Shown: piece by piece, positions 13,140 to 25,638 of the stretch
Numbering within the stretch: the stretch's first letter is position 1
Layout: every line of letters begins with the position of its first letter
Source: Cyathus striatus
Lineage: Eukaryota; Basidiomycota; Agaricomycetes; Agaricales; Nidulariaceae
Direction of reading: 5' to 3'
DNA length: 64,000 bases
Assembly (NCBI GenBank): GCA_025738555.1
Contig: JAOVFP010000022.1
Coordinates: 1,054,001-1,118,000, forward strand
Made by a program: the position numbers and the translations under genes
The notes under the pieces: model-generated
What the model saw: only the letters and a program-made list of their open reading frames with translations
Database searches by the model: none
What the model was told of the DNA's origin: nothing

Positions 13140-14383
13140 GGCTCATCGAACAGTCGCAGCACCTAGCCTACCAACGATCCCAAGAGCCCATTCCACAACC
13201 GACACCTTAAGTAGCATCAAGCTCTCAATCACTCCTCCCTTCGCCATCATCACAATCCACGTAGGCCCACTCAGCCCCATCAACATCGCAACCTAGGCAT
13301 ACGGCACCACCCTAGGAACTTTCTTCACACCAAAACTCTTCCCTAGGAAGATAATGAAGTCTTCCAGCATAATGATCACAGCTTGCAGAACGTAGAGTTT
13401 CAGAACTTCAATTACAGAATATGGGTCCCGCTGCACGGCCCAGTCGCCTGCGGCATGATAGACGCCTGAAAGGAAGAAGCACGAGACGGGTTGGGTTTAT
13501 CGCGATAGGAGCGAACTACGGGGGAGGTGGAGGATATTCTGCGCGAGGAACTTGGATTGTGGCCGAATTGACTGTAATAAGGGTCAGCAAGCGTCGTGGG
13601 TACGTGGTGTTTCCACTTACGCGTCGGAATGACTAATACCAGCTTTTCCTTCAGCTACAACGTTAGAAGTGCGACAATGACCAAGAAACATGACCACTTA
13701 CACCCAGAAAGCACGCAAACTCGCTGTGTCCATCCACGAACCAAAATACACAGGCCAGTCCTCCGGATCCCAAAGACTTATCGCAACAGTGACCGCCGAC
13801 GAAAAAGTATTGACAAAAGCCATACACGCCACCGGCGTGGTCCAGAGTAGCAACGCGCACACTACCTGCCATCCGAATCCACGCGCTCCGAGGGATTCAG
13901 TGGGAGGATGTTGCAGTGCTGGAATACGACGCTTGAAGAAGGCTACTACAACCCCGAGGAGGAAGTACCATAATGCTTGACTGAGACGTAAAGTACGAAG
14001 TGCAATCTGCTTGACGAATTGGAGTATCGCAGGCCGGGAGCTTCATAAGTCCAATTCACGCCCCGAGGATTGCAGAGCAGACCCACCGCCTATCTGAGTC
14101 ATGACATGAAGGAACGCTGCGATGCAGGCCGTTCATCCCCTTTCCGCCGTGGAGTTTCCTGCGGGTTGGAGAGAACGAGAATATCGAGTGCCGCTCCTAG
14201 GAGGACTGATCCTGTCCCGAGATGATATTTTGTTTCTGGGCCTTCGTCGGGGTAAGAGACGGCGAGCATAGAAAAGAAGATAGCGAGTGCAAGAATGAAG
14301 AGCGGGTAGTATGTTGTTGGTTTACTCGCTAAACCTAGGATGAGCACTGCAACGATTAGGAGGTATTGGGATGAGAAGAACAT
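13140..14383 (-). pseudogene. Wax-synthase-like acyltransferase, decayed copy 2
   Basis: This is nearly full length. The N-terminus (14383 downward) has VLILGLASKPTTYYPLFI and YPDEGPETKYHLGTGSVLLG. The middle is RRIPALQHPPTESLGARGF and LWDPEDWPVYFGSWMDTAS. The C-terminal part has CFFLSGVYHAAGDWA and LEDFIIFLGKSFGVKKVP. Damage: the region after residue 90 is frameshifted or deleted, the conserved FWG reads FWV, and a TAG at 13293-13295 stands where the intact paralogues have Trp (TGG to TAG). It keeps clear similarity throughout, so decay is recent relative to copy 1. Confidence 0.8.
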
Positions 14384-14689
14384 AGTGCAGGAAGGAATGA
14401 CAGTGAGGTTGCTTTTGCTCGGTTGCTCGAGGACGGATACTTAACTGGTGGGAGAGTAAGCAAGGTCCCGTGCTACCGAAAGCTCAGCAAGGGCTCGGAC
14501 TATGACTTGTGTATCTGATTCCTTACTACTACACATCGTTTGTGAAGAAAACGGGCAGGTGCGGAATGCAATGCCGCCAACGTTGCGAGTGCTACCTAGA
14601 CTATAGTGATATTTGATGTATGCTCGGCTAAACTATCTGGGTTGAAACTTGAGGAGTTGTCGCGTGTCCAGGAGTCCAGTGAGAGCAGT

Positions 14690-17170
14690 GAGCCTAATTC
14701 TCTTCAATGATTGATATCAATATCGGTACCTGCAAGGTTATAGCACCTTTTAGCACCCCCTTACGCTTTTGAACACTTCTGTTGGTTGATAAGATACACT
14801 GCGTCGATGTCTTACAACGTTTGCTTCGATGCTGTAGGTGTGGTAACGTTCAATACAAGTTTATTAAGGAAGTTCGATGCGCATTACTGGACAACAATAA
14901 AACCCAATACATCATAAACCTTCAAGCCAACAATGAGTTAATGCGCATATATTCAAGAATCGTTTGTACGAGCTCACCTATCCATCTACCCAAACATCCT
15001 CTCAACAATCGAAACCGGCTTCGGCAGCCCAAAATTACTAAATACACCACCCCCAACCATAGTCTCAATCCACAGCGGACTACTAAGTCCCATCCAGCCC
15101 AAAACCCACATATACGAAACCACCCGAGGCACACTCGTAACTCCAACCATCTTACCAAGGTAAAGAATGAAATCTTCCACAGTTATAGCCACAGCTTGCA
15201 AAACGTAGTACTTGAAGACATTGACTATGGAATGTGGATCGCGACGCATTGCCCAGTCGGCTGTGGCGTGGTAGAGGCCTGAGAGGAAGAAACATGTGAA
15301 GAGTTGGATGTATCGCGAGAGGAGCCCCGGGCTGAGATGGAGGATGCGTTGGGTGAGGTACTTTGCTTGGGGCTGGATTGACTGTGATGACTGGGTCAGT
15401 AGGCAGCTGTGGAGGAAGGAGAGTATGAACGTACGCGTCGACATGATTGATGCCATGTTTTCCTGTTAATATATCAATGCAAGTGAGCGATGTATAACAA
15501 AAGTATACAAGAACCTACCCCCAGAAAGTGCGAATACTCGTCGTCTCTAACCACGGCCCAAAATACACTGGCCAGTCCTCCGGGTCCCAAATACCTGCAG
15601 CAACAGTGATTACAGATCCTAATGTTTGCGGTATTCCTATATACCCCACTAGCGTCATCCAGAACAGTACAACGTTCACCAACTGCCACGCGAAACCATG
15701 AGCGTCTAAGGATTCAGTGGGAGGATACTGAAGAGCAGGGATTCGCCGGGAGAGGAAGGCTACTACATCCGCTAAGAGAAAGTAAGCAGCAGCTTGCCCC
15801 AGACGCGCCATGACGAATTGTCGTCTTGTTGAGTACGAGGGGTAGCGTAATCCAGTAATTGCGCAGTTCCAGTTGGCACCACGAGGATTAGCTAGCAACA
15901 TCGCTGCCCATTTCACTCTTTCCCAGAAAGAGCGCTCTGAAGCAGGTTTATCGTCTCCTTTGTGTCGAGAACTTTGCTGAGGGTCGGAGAGGACGAAGTA
16001 GTCGAGTGAGGCACCGAGGATGACCGATATCATCCCCGCTTGGTATTTGGTTCCTGGGTCTTCATCGGGGAAAGGGGTGATAAGGATGGAGGAAAAGATG
16101 GAGAGCACGAGGACGAAGTAGATTGGGTGGCATTTTGTTGGCTTGCTTGCAAGGCCAAGGATGAGGATCGTAGAGAGGAGAAAGGTGCAGGCTGTAATCG
16201 ATAGCATGTCTATGGTCCCACGCAGAATAGAAAGTACAGTGTCGCGTACGCTCTCACAGCTTCCTATGGTATTTAAGGCAGCTATTAATAGGTTAACGGC
16301 GCAATGGCCCTTCGAGATGAGATCAAATAGCCTATAGGATTAGGAAACCTATGCTCTAAAGCGTGAAAGACGCGTTGCCAGAAGGCTGAGATGTACATAC
16401 CCTCAGTGTGGCGTTTCATTTCCCCAACTTTTCGTCTGAACTCTGCACACATGACACATTCTCCCTGTCAGTGATGTGCCAACCGTCGAACGTCCGAGTA
16501 AGGTCAATGGTTTGGTCGAAAAGTCGGTTTGATCAACCGTAAGGCTTTTCGGTTGAACTTAACGCGTGGACTTGACTTGAGCAACACCGTGTTGGTACAT
16601 TTGGAGCGAAGTCCGAATGAAATCTTAGATGGGCTTCAAGTACTTTCCCACCCTCGTAAAAACGTGACCAAAACCTTGTCTCTCGTGATTAAAGCCGTAG
16701 GCTATTATCTAATGTTCCCCGTATTTCGGAAAACCGTCGGTTCGGTTTCAACCCAACAACCAGCGGTTGGTACATCCCTGCTCCCCATAGCCATTTTCAA
16801 GCCATTTCGGCAGGGCCAAGAATGTTGGCAGTTTTCTGGCGGGCTAACTGCTAAAAGAGCCCACCGCTTGCATAAAAGTAGCCACGCACATTGCAATCGA
16901 CGTCGAAGTGAACTGGAGAGAGAAAGGCAGCAAGCTCAAGTTGAGCTCAAGGCTTTGGTTGACCGCAAGTTGACCGCAAGGTTGAAGCCAAGGTTCGGGT
17001 TACGCGTTACGTTGCGGTTTAGCTGGGAACGTCACATCACGCACGTCACAGCAGCTTCGCTTATCTAACCACAATTAAGCGCTCCGCTGAGAGCCCGCGA
17101 AACTTGCGCGAAACAGAAACTTGAAAGAAACTCCTTGTGGCAGCGACACCACGGTCATCACTGAATTTTG
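14690..17170. repeat. Segmental duplication, unit A
   Basis: This unit matches 18500-20645 from the downstream flank (start CTCTTCAATGATTG against CTCTTCGATAATTG) through the gene and its upstream region to a shared end motif, CTCCTTGTGGCAG. The acyltransferase gene lies inside. Unit A is longer, by about 0.3 kb, in the region upstream of the gene. The plus-strand open frame 16529-17068 falls in this non-coding part, is not conserved in unit B, and is probably spurious. Confidence 0.8.
14986..16207 (-). CDS. Wax synthase domain (MBOAT_2-like) acyltransferase, gene A
   Basis: Exons in transcription order are 16207-15519, 15462-15435 (28 nt) and 15381-14986, giving 370 residues with GT-AG introns. 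The protein has many hydrophobic segments and begins MLSITACTFLLSTILILGLA. It contains NPRGANWN, then ETTSIRTFWGKTWHQS across the first splice, and CFFLSGLYHATADWAMR. The FWGxxWHQ motif, with its invariant His, and the RGxxW motif are features of the fungal wax-synthase/MBOAT_2 family, multi-pass membrane enzymes thought to transfer acyl groups to alcohols, including terpenoid products in Agaricomycetes. The substrate here is unknown, and no terpene synthase lies nearby. TTAAATA upstream (near 16272 on the minus strand) may be a TATA element. The paralogue is gene B at 18790-20011. Confidence 0.87.
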
Positions 17171-18499
17171 GAAAGTTTTATACGCCCGTATACGGCATTA
17201 TGATTAGCCGTAAGTGGTGTGAGCGGACATAATGCTTGTGTGAAATTATACTGCCATATAACAGAGTACGTGGTAGCACCGAATTTTGTAATTTGTACGA
17301 CAGGTCATGACAAGCTCATGAGTTTTTGTACTGTTTAGCGACAGGCATGAGAGTGTTGTAACGTGATGTCAAAATTACGAAAGAGCGATAATATCAAAGC
17401 TCCATTGTGAACATATGAAAATCTTAGGGCGCGAGTATAACTTCTGCTTGATCTGACAAAATGCTTATGCTTTCATTCGAAGCAAATACCATAGGATCCA
17501 ACAGTATACTATATTTATAAAGTACTAATACTATTTTACATGCAGCATACTACTACTATATATCAAGACTGTACCGTTAAACTCGCTTATTAATATTACC
17601 CCTTGCCCTTCCCCAACTATACTGAACAAGTACAATGCGAGCTATAAATGAGAAAATAAGTATGTATAAATCTACAGGGGGAGAGCAGTGACATTCTTAC
17701 CGGCTACACTACTGCTAGTCATTATAGATCTTGAACACGCGAACAGATTTGGAATTCCTGCACTAACATCTGAGTTTTAGAAGAACATAAGAAATGTAAT
17801 CAACATACCATGAGCGCATCGCTATAAGTATGCGACTCACCCAAACATGCACTAAACTACGCATTGCAACTTTCTGTTAAAGAACTGCAAATAACTGTCA
17901 GTTAGCCAGTGTTATCTGTTTAACATACTGGTACCACTTACACTCGTATATCTATATATCCATTATGTAGCACCGCTTATTTGTAAGAGAAAGAGGGGAT
18001 TGATGGAGTGAGGTGTGGAAGGTTGCGGACACACAGAAGCAGAAGTGGAAGAGCGGATCCAGACTATTTTATGTATTCAAGCTGCCAAGACTTGTCACAC
18101 TGAATGTTGTGTTTTGTCCCACATCGACTGAGGTATGGGATATGAGGGTAGAGTATCCAATGTGCGCCTTTTGCGGGCCGAGTCCCGAGACACGACAGGA
18201 ACTCGATCTTACTGGAACAACATCCAGATGGCCAGTTTAGTCCGCCCATGGGCTATTGCAACAGCGTCGTCGATAAGTTGACAGTTGTACAAAAGTAGCC
18301 ATCAACGGAATATCGGAAACTGGGCATCGGTCCGACTCGGAACCACGATGGCATGAAATTTGTTTACCGTCCGTCAGGTATGTACAGTATATTGGAGCTA
18401 TTGGGCTCGAGCATTGGTCGACAGTCGAGCATCCGTCAGTCGTAATTTATGCACCCCGAGCCGTAAATTATCACAACATCTAGCACAAGTGAGCCCTAC
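17171..18499. other. Spacer between duplicated units, no gene recognised
   Basis: AT-rich sequence with no long reading frame. The 18013-18240 plus frame has an antisense counterpart and no family resemblance. It separates the two duplicated acyltransferase units. Confidence 0.5.
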
Positions 18500-20645
18500 T
18501 GAGCCTGATTCTCTTCGATAATTGGTATCAATCTTGGTACATGCAAGGTTATAGCACCCCCTAATTACGTTCTTAAACACTCCTGTTGGTTGATAGGGTA
18601 CACTGTATCGATGTGTTATGGCGTTTGCTTCGATGCTGTAGGTGTAGTAACGTTCAATACAAGTTTATTAAGGAAGTTCAATGCGCATTACTGGACAACA
18701 ATAAAACCCAATACATCATAAACCTTCAAGCCAACAATGAATTAATGCGCATATATTCAAGAATCGTTTGTACGAGCTCACCTACCCATTTACCCAAACA
18801 TCCTCTCAACAACCGAAACCGACTTCGACGGCCCAAAATCATGAAACGCACCACCCCCAACCATAGTCTCAATCCACAACGGTCCACTAAGCCCCATCCA
18901 ACCCAGTACCCACACATACGAAACCACCCGAGGCACACTCGTAACTCCAACCATCTTACCAAGGTAAAGAATGAAATCTTCCACAGTTATAGCGACAGCT
19001 TGCAAAACGAAGTACTTGAAGACATTGACTATGGAATGCGGATCGTGACGCATTGCCCAGTCGGCTGCGGCGTGGCAGAGGCCTGAGAGGAAGAAACATG
19101 TGAAGAGTTGGATGTATCGCGAGAGGAGTCCCGGGCTGAGATGGAGGATGCGTTGGGTGAGGTACTTTGCTTGGGGTTGAATTGACTACGATGAGAAGGT
19201 CAGTTGGCAGCTACGGATGAAGAAGTATATGAACGTACGCGTCGGAATGATTGATGCCATGTTTTCCTGCCAATGAATCGATGTAAGTGAGCGATATATA
19301 ACAAAAGTATATAAAAACCTGCCCCCAGAAGGTGCGAATACTCGTCGTCTCTAACCATGGCCCAAAATACGCTGGCCACTCCTCTGGGTCCAAAATACCT
19401 GCAGCGACGGTAATTGCAGATCCCAGTGTATGCGGTATTCCTATATACCCCACTAGCGTCATCCAAAACAACATAACATTCACCAACTGCCATGCGAATC
19501 CATGTGCGCCTAAGGATTCAGTAGGAGGATACTGAAGAGCGGGAATACGTCTGGAGACAAAGGCCACTATATCCGCTAAGAGAAAGTAAGCAGCCGCTTG
19601 CCCCAGACGCGTCATAACGAACTGTCGCCTTGTTGAGTACGAGGGGTAGCGTAAGCTAGGAACTGCACAATTCCAGTTGGCACCACGAGGATTGGTTAGC
19701 AACGTTGCTGACCATTTCACTCTTTCCCAGAAAGAGCGCTGTGAAGCAGGTTTATCGTCCCCTTTGCGTCGAGAACTTTGCTGAGGGTCGGAGAGGACGA
19801 AGTAGTCGAGTGAAGCACCGAGGACGACTGATATAATCCCCGCTTGGTATTTGGTTCCTGGGTCTTCATCGGGGAAAGGGGTGATAAGGATAGAGGAAAA
19901 GATCGAGAGCACGAGTATGAAGTAGATGGAGTGGTATCTTGTTGGCTTGCTTGCAAGGCCAAGGATGAGGACCGTGGATAGGAGAAAGGTGCGGGCTGTA
20001 ATCGACAGCATGTCGAATCCCACGCGGGGGAGAAAAGCAGTGTCCCGCGTGCCATCACAGGAAGCTGTGATATTTATGGCCGCTATTAATAGCAAATTAA
20101 TAGGCTAACAAGGGTTAACGGCGCAGTGATGCTTTCGAGATGATCAAATAACCTATATGTAGGGCACCTAATGTTCTAGAGTGTGAAAGACGCATTGTCA
20201 GGAGGTTGAGATGTACATAATTTCGACGCGTCGTTCCTCCAACTTTCGTCTGGACTCTTCGCATATTCTCCTTGTATTCTCCCTAATAGCCGAGCCATTT
20301 GAACCGAAACTTGGCCGAAACAGAGCCGGCTCCGCCTACGCAAAAGCAAGCGCGCACAATTGACGTCGAATTTCAAGACCTCCTGCACAACTCCTGCACG
20401 AAGTTGAACTCGAGAGAGAGAAAGGCAGCAAGCTCAAGTCTTTGGTTGGGCAAGATTGAAGCTAAAGTTCGGGTTACGCACTACAGCCTACAGGGAACGT
20501 CACCTCACGCGTGTCACAACAGCTTAACTTATCTAACCTCAATTAAGCGCCCGAGCTCACTAGCACTGCTCAGATCTCGAGTGAAACAAAGAAACCCAAA
20601 AGACTCCTTGTGGCAGTGACACTACTCCGCTCTTCACCGTCATGT
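18500..20645. repeat. Segmental duplication, unit B
   Basis: Second copy of 14690-17170, same orientation, about 3.8 kb downstream. Similarity includes the 3' flank (TTATAGCACCCCC, then AAGTTTATTAAGGAAGTT), the whole gene with both introns, and the upstream region up to CTCCTTGTGGCAG. It arose by tandem segmental duplication; the homologous introns show that retroposition is not the cause. Confidence 0.8.
18790..20011 (-). CDS. Wax synthase domain (MBOAT_2-like) acyltransferase, gene B
   Basis: Exons in transcription order are 20011-19323, 19266-19239 and 19185-18790: the same exon lengths (689, 28, 396) and product length (370 residues) as gene A. Motifs NPRGANWN, FWGKTWHQSFRR and CFFLSGLCHAAADWAMR are kept. 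The start is placed at 20011 by alignment with gene A. An in-frame ATG at 20095 lies upstream, but the frame between them contains the TATA-like ATAAATATC, so it is probably not used. The first intron begins GGGCAGGT where gene A has GGGTAGGT: frame continuity requires a GC-AG intron here. The role is as for gene A, a multi-pass membrane acyltransferase of unknown substrate. Confidence 0.85.
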
Positions 20646-21415
20646 CCCCAAATTGCGACATGCCGAGATATTTGGATATTGTTGCTACTTAGGCTCTAGT
20701 CTAGCATTCGTTGACATCGGGTCACCACTGGCTGTGAAGGACTAAGGCGAGCCTCAGAGGATGAGCACATTTGACTCAGGCATGCACGCAAGGAATTATC
20801 GACATTCCAAAGTAGAACAGGTCACTCACACTTATACTCCCTGAAAATAGCCTTCGCGTCTACAGATGCATAAAAATATTCGGTGATAGTATGCATGCGA
20901 TATAGCTTGTTGAGGTGCAGCGCTCGATAATAGCTGTGCACACAGGCTTGACACAGGCGATCCCCGCGTCACTCGGCGAGAGCGAGTGCGAAGTACCACT
21001 CTTTTGTTTTGCGTATAGGAATTAACTACAATACATCAAGATGGTTACAAGAACTAATGATACATCATTCACGAAAGCACACCCCGAGTACACACCCACA
21101 CACCCTCACATATTATATGATATATCATAGAAAACATATACAGCAACTAGATAATATCAGGTGATGCTCTGTGATGCTTCAAGATGCGCTCGATGTGGCA
21201 CGCCCTCCCTATGAAACATCAGATGCGAATCCCAGTGCGCATTTGTCCATAAATAAATGTAACGCTGATACATCATTTATATTTACAACGCTAGCCATAT
21301 TGGAGTCACCGCAACTTGGGTTTCTCCCATATATTAAGAAAGTTGTCAGATATTCCGACACGCTAAACTAAGACCCTCCCGAATCCTACGTAGATCCCAT
21401 TTCAGCTGGAATGAT
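20646..21415. other. Spacer upstream of first DUF6533 gene
   Basis: No gene recognised. The last 200 bp before the DUF6533 start probably hold its promoter, but no single element stands out. Confidence 0.4.
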
Positions 21416-22839
21416 ATGAGTTCTCTCACTATTAGTATCAATGCCATAGATACCAATAGCGCATTGGCCTCCAGATATTTCACCGCTGCAGGCTTCACAT
21501 TACTTCTATGGGACCACCTAAATACTCTTAGTAAAGAGGTGGATTTGATTTGGAGAGGAAGTGGACGGTATAGTTGGATGCTAAAGGTTGCATTTTTTGT
21601 TAATCGATATGTACATGAGGGATATATGTTGTTTGTAGTGTATGGTGCGTCTTTTTCGTTCATCAGAACTTGCCATTGCGGGTGTGACTGACCTTCTACC
21701 TCGCAGTTACGAGCGGAATTCGAGCACCTTCTGAAGATGTATGTTTTCATTTTGCTATCTGTTAAATGGCTCAATACTAATAAACCAATTCCAGTTGTAC
21801 GATTTCACAAAAACTATGACTATCATTCAGCCACGTTAACAATGTTACAGGTGCAGAAGTTACATGATGGCCGTGGTATTCTTTGGAACAGTCGCGACTA
21901 TAATTGCACAATGTAAGTCTAGGATCTACAATCAATGATGTATGATCTAACAGCCGTGATTTTCACGCGAAGTCCTTCTCATACTCCGGCTATACGTCTT
22001 GATGGATCAACGACGAGCCATGTTGTACTGGTTGACAGCCGGCTTTGTTATAGCAGTAGCAGTTTCACTCCTGTTTACGATTCTTTCAATGATCGACTTC
22101 AAGAACGGTAAGCTGGTGTCCGTCGTGAAACTCACTATAGTCAATCAACTTATGTTATTCCCAGGACCAATAGGCGTGGTACTTGTATTAAATGTTTGTG
22201 TGCTTATTGAAAAGCCGCGATATGCTCTTGGGATATTGTCGCCAATGGTAATTAATAACCTTGCATGATTGTGCGTTGATAATGACTGCCCGGTGTCTAG
22301 TGTGCCTTCGACGTATTCGTTATATTACTGTCAGTTTATAATGCCCTCGATCGACCTTACCGAAGCAACGCGGAATTTTTTACGTCCTTATATAAGGATG
22401 GCGTAAGGATCTTTCTGGTATGGCTTTTCTCTTTCCTATGCTAAGCTTCAGCTGATCTCATTTCTAAATATCAGGGAAATGCCGGTACGTTACCAATTAG
22501 AATACTTATGTGCATTCAGAGCTGGAAACTAATTCTGTCTGCAGTGCTTCACTTGGTGGACTTGCTGATTGTTACATTTGGCTCAGTAAGTGTCCATGTG
22601 CTGCAATGAACTGTAACGGTGACTGATGAACATCGCAGGCGGATAAACTATTTATTATATTAATGTAAGTCGCCTAGAATGCTCGCGTTCGTTCTACTAG
22701 TAAGCTTACAAAAAATTGCTCAAGCTTCTTCTGCGCTCTGAGCTCCGTTCTTATTTCTCGTTTGACATTCTTAATGGAGAAAATCGAGAATTTGAAGTAC
22801 GGATCGTTGATCACTCCGTTAAAATATAGTTATAGTTAA
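21416..22839 (+). CDS. DUF6533 multi-pass membrane protein 1
   Basis: Eleven coding exons: 21416-21644, 21707-21738, 21795-21796 (2 nt), 21851-21912, 21973-22107, 22165-22247, 22301-22417, 22475-22484 (10 nt), 22545-22585, 22639-22664 and 22725-22839, giving 283 residues. The N-terminal motif ASRYFTAAGFTLLLWDHLNT, followed by VDLIWRGSGRYSW, is the DUF6533 signature of Agaricomycetes. Further hydrophobic segments and the C-terminal SRLTFLMEKIE complete a layout I read as about seven membrane spans with a GPCR-like overall plan; no ligand or signalling role is known. It is the most upstream of seven paralogues in this window. The splice plan, including the 2-nt exon 3, is shared with all the others. 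The frame is open throughout, so I take it as functional. Confidence 0.85.
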
Positions 22840-23600
22840 TAATTGTGCATATTTTTACTTCTTGCCTTTGTTCAATAATACAATGCAGATCTCTAGATGT
22901 TTAGATAAGACGCAGAGGTGAGCTACGACTCAGCTTTTTTATTTTCTCAATCATTTTCGAAGACCAGAGATAGCTTGATGATCTTTGCAAATGTCGAAAA
23001 CGTGGAATAATTCACGAAGTCATCTATGATGAAACACTGCCATCAGGCCCGGGACCTACAAATAAAGTAAAGCCACTACGGAACACCTCGGGCAGGCGTA
23101 CAGCTATGAAAAGATAAGTACGTGTAGCCGGGCAGGTGAGTAATTCCCACTACCTTTTAAGGTAGTTGGGTTATAGGGACGTCTGATTTCCCTATAAGGC
23201 GATTTACAGGTTCGTGAACGGGATCTTAACCTGATTGGTTGGAGCCTGTGACAATCCTGTGACCGCTGTCGAATTCAGTCGTCTCAGATCCTCTCGCTGT
23301 TTTTTGTATTCGGATAGTGTGAGGGTTAACATCTGTCGCTCTTCGCCACGTACTGAACCACTGTTACCACCACATTATCATATCTCCACTGTGTCTACGC
23401 CCATCTCCTTCTCCCCAGCGTCATGAGTACGTGATATCGGACTAATCTTGCTATAAATGGACTTATATATGCTCGTACGACGTAGTTGCTCTAACTCGAG
23501 AAAGGCGCAGTTCCTCTTGTTGAAGAGTACATCTTCAGTACGAACGCGATTGTTGTTGTGCTTTGCTTTATTGAAGGCTCGAAGGACTCATCCATACGGT
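22840..23600. other. Spacer, no gene recognised
   Basis: Short frames only. The frame 23235-23426 has no recognisable domain. Confidence 0.4.
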
Positions 23601-23631
23601 CATTCATACTGAATATGGATTCGAGTTCGGT

Positions 23632-24051
23632 ATGCCTGGGATGGTTGAAGGTAACCTAGTTCTATTACTTGCGAAACCAACTCTGCTGTGCGTCCTAAAA
23701 CCGAACACAAGCTCCGTTACTGCCGCACCATCATCATCAGTAATTCCAACAACAAGTAGTTCAAACATATCTGGGGCCTCAACCCCAAGTACTTCCAACA
23801 CGATGAACACAGCGAGCTTTGGCGACTCAACACTGGTAGTAGCTACACTATATTACACTCCTTCGATGGGTGTCTCTACCAATTTCTCGACGTCCACCAC
23901 ATTGATGGCACTGCCCTCTCAAGGTTCTACTGCCTCTAAACCAGTAAGGAGCAAAGTTGGGGCTGTAGTTGCGGAGATTGTCAGAATAGCGGTTATAAGC
24001 GTAGGAAGATGGTTTATTCGAACTCATAAGTCTGGGTTCGTGACAATATGA
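23632..24051 (+). CDS. Ser/Thr-rich hypothetical membrane or surface protein, uncertain
   Basis: An open frame of 139 codons with a long Ser/Thr/Ala-rich stretch (SSVTAAPSSSVIPTTSSS), then VGAVVAEIVRIAVISVGRW and basic residues. This layout recalls the many Agaricomycete single-pass surface proteins (Thr/Ser-rich ectodomain, one membrane helix starting VGAIVGG, cytoplasmic tail), but the helix is poor and no signal peptide is visible in this frame. An upstream exon may exist between 23440 and 23630. Possible tail sequence lies in another frame near 24500-24680 (NQIVTTSNSAVATGVVEPES). It may be an eroded gene; only the composition is secure. Confidence 0.3.
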   Translation: MPGMVEGNLVLLLAKPTLLCVLKPNTSSVTAAPSSSVIPTTSSSNISGASTPSTSNTMNTASFGDSTLVVATLYYTPSMGVSTNFSTSTTLMALPSQGSTASKPVRSKVGAVVAEIVRIAVISVGRWFIRTHKSGFVTI

Positions 24052-24059
24052 AAGCGAAA

Positions 24060-25638
24060 TGCTCAGCCTTTCAATTGGGAAGCATCAGCAAGGAATGATA
24101 CAGTACCGCGACCATTCAATTCGCAAACCTTACGGAATGGCATTACGCTGGCAAGTTTTTTCTCTTTCGTTTTCTATCGGATGTTGGCCCTATGCATTTC
24201 CTTTGCTTTAATAGTATCGAATGAACGTCTCAGTTGCTTTGCTCTATTTCGAGTCGGTTGCGATATGGTGTATTACTTGCGGGTGTTTTACAATGTAGTT
24301 GCACTTGCATATGCTGACATATGGGTTACTACCTTATTGACTTGCTGGGTACAGTGGGGCTGATTGCGCTCTGGAGTCTAATGTCTTCATCCATTCAGAT
24401 CATCTGAGACCGCAATACTGAGTGAGTCTGATCTGCTTTTTCAGTTACCTCTATCGTTTTCGTGGATTTGTTCTTTCGTGGTTCTCTCCCCCTGTGCAGG
24501 ATGCACTGACAGACCCACCAGGTCCTGCAAAACCAATTGCTCCGAACCCGCCTCAGGCAACCAAATTGTTACAACCTCCAATTCCGCCGTTGCCACAGGA
24601 GTTGTTGAGCCAGAATCTGCTGCGAAAAAGAGTCGGAACGGCCGCAGCACCAACGACACCCCCCCAAAAAATAAAAAATAAAAGAGATTTCCCTAGTATT
24701 CATACTTTCTTCCTATGCCAGTATGTACGCACCTTATTTGCTACATTCATCCTATGTACATTCTTTGTAAATTGTAATATATACATCTTTTTCTCACTTC
24801 GATTATCGATACCCCACACTCAGCCATTGTATCAATCTACAGTAAGTCCTCCCAAGGTAGTGGGCAGTGCCGCTTGCCGGCCCTATTTCTTTATATGACG
24901 TGATACCACTAGTAAGTATGATTCAGAATCAAGTAGATCCATTTTTTCTGTTCATTGGTTGACCCACAGCCTTCCTGTGGTGAGGTCTGGCTACGACGCA
25001 TGTACTCGTCACGTTGGAAGAACTGCCTGGAAATTTCATGTGCTCTCGGTGATTCAAGTTGTAGTTTCATGTAAAATGACATCAATTATTGTTGGGAAAC
25101 AATTACCGTAAATCGAAAGTGTTGTTTACGCTCTCATGTCACGGTTTATCCCTTTGATGACTCGTCAGTAACTTAACTGTTCGCCTAATTTTTAGTGAAC
25201 TACAATGTAACTTCCTGGTTATTTCTATTTGATTAGTACCGGTAACCGTATTGGTGTCCAGAGTAATGTTCATATTTACTAGCTGAGAGCTCTCATACAC
25301 TATTAAGTATTCAGTGCTTACGAGGAATCAGAGCTGTTTATCTTAAGAAAGCTTGCAGCGGGCTCATGTGATACTTCGGCTTGACGTGTAGGTAGATCAT
25401 TCGTATATGAGTGCATCACTGTCATACTCGACAGTAAACTCACACAACTGCAAGATTCACTTCAAACCTCCGATGAAACATCAATGCATCCATATGCATT
25501 GTTTGAGAATGATAACTTCATCAGAGCATCAGAGCATACTGCAAAATGCCTTCAAATATGTTTTTATACCATGTTACGATCAGCCTGTTCCTTCCCCCAC
25601 CATTATTAACACCGTAATCCTCTGGTTAGATATCTATA
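24060..25638. other. Spacer with fragmentary open frames
   Basis: Short overlapping frames at 24181-24363 and 24422-24898, of hydrophobic or Pro-rich composition, give no family match by eye. The part from 24900 to 25638 shows no coding character and leads into the promoter of DUF6533 gene 2. Confidence 0.35.

Noticed and set aside
16529..17068. A 179-codon plus-strand frame upstream of wax-synthase gene A
   Set aside because: It lies in the duplicated non-coding flank and the frame is not kept in the second copy.
20012..20095. An N-terminal extension of wax-synthase gene B from the ATG at 20095
   Set aside because: The extension spans the likely TATA element and is absent from gene A; the aligned start is 20011.
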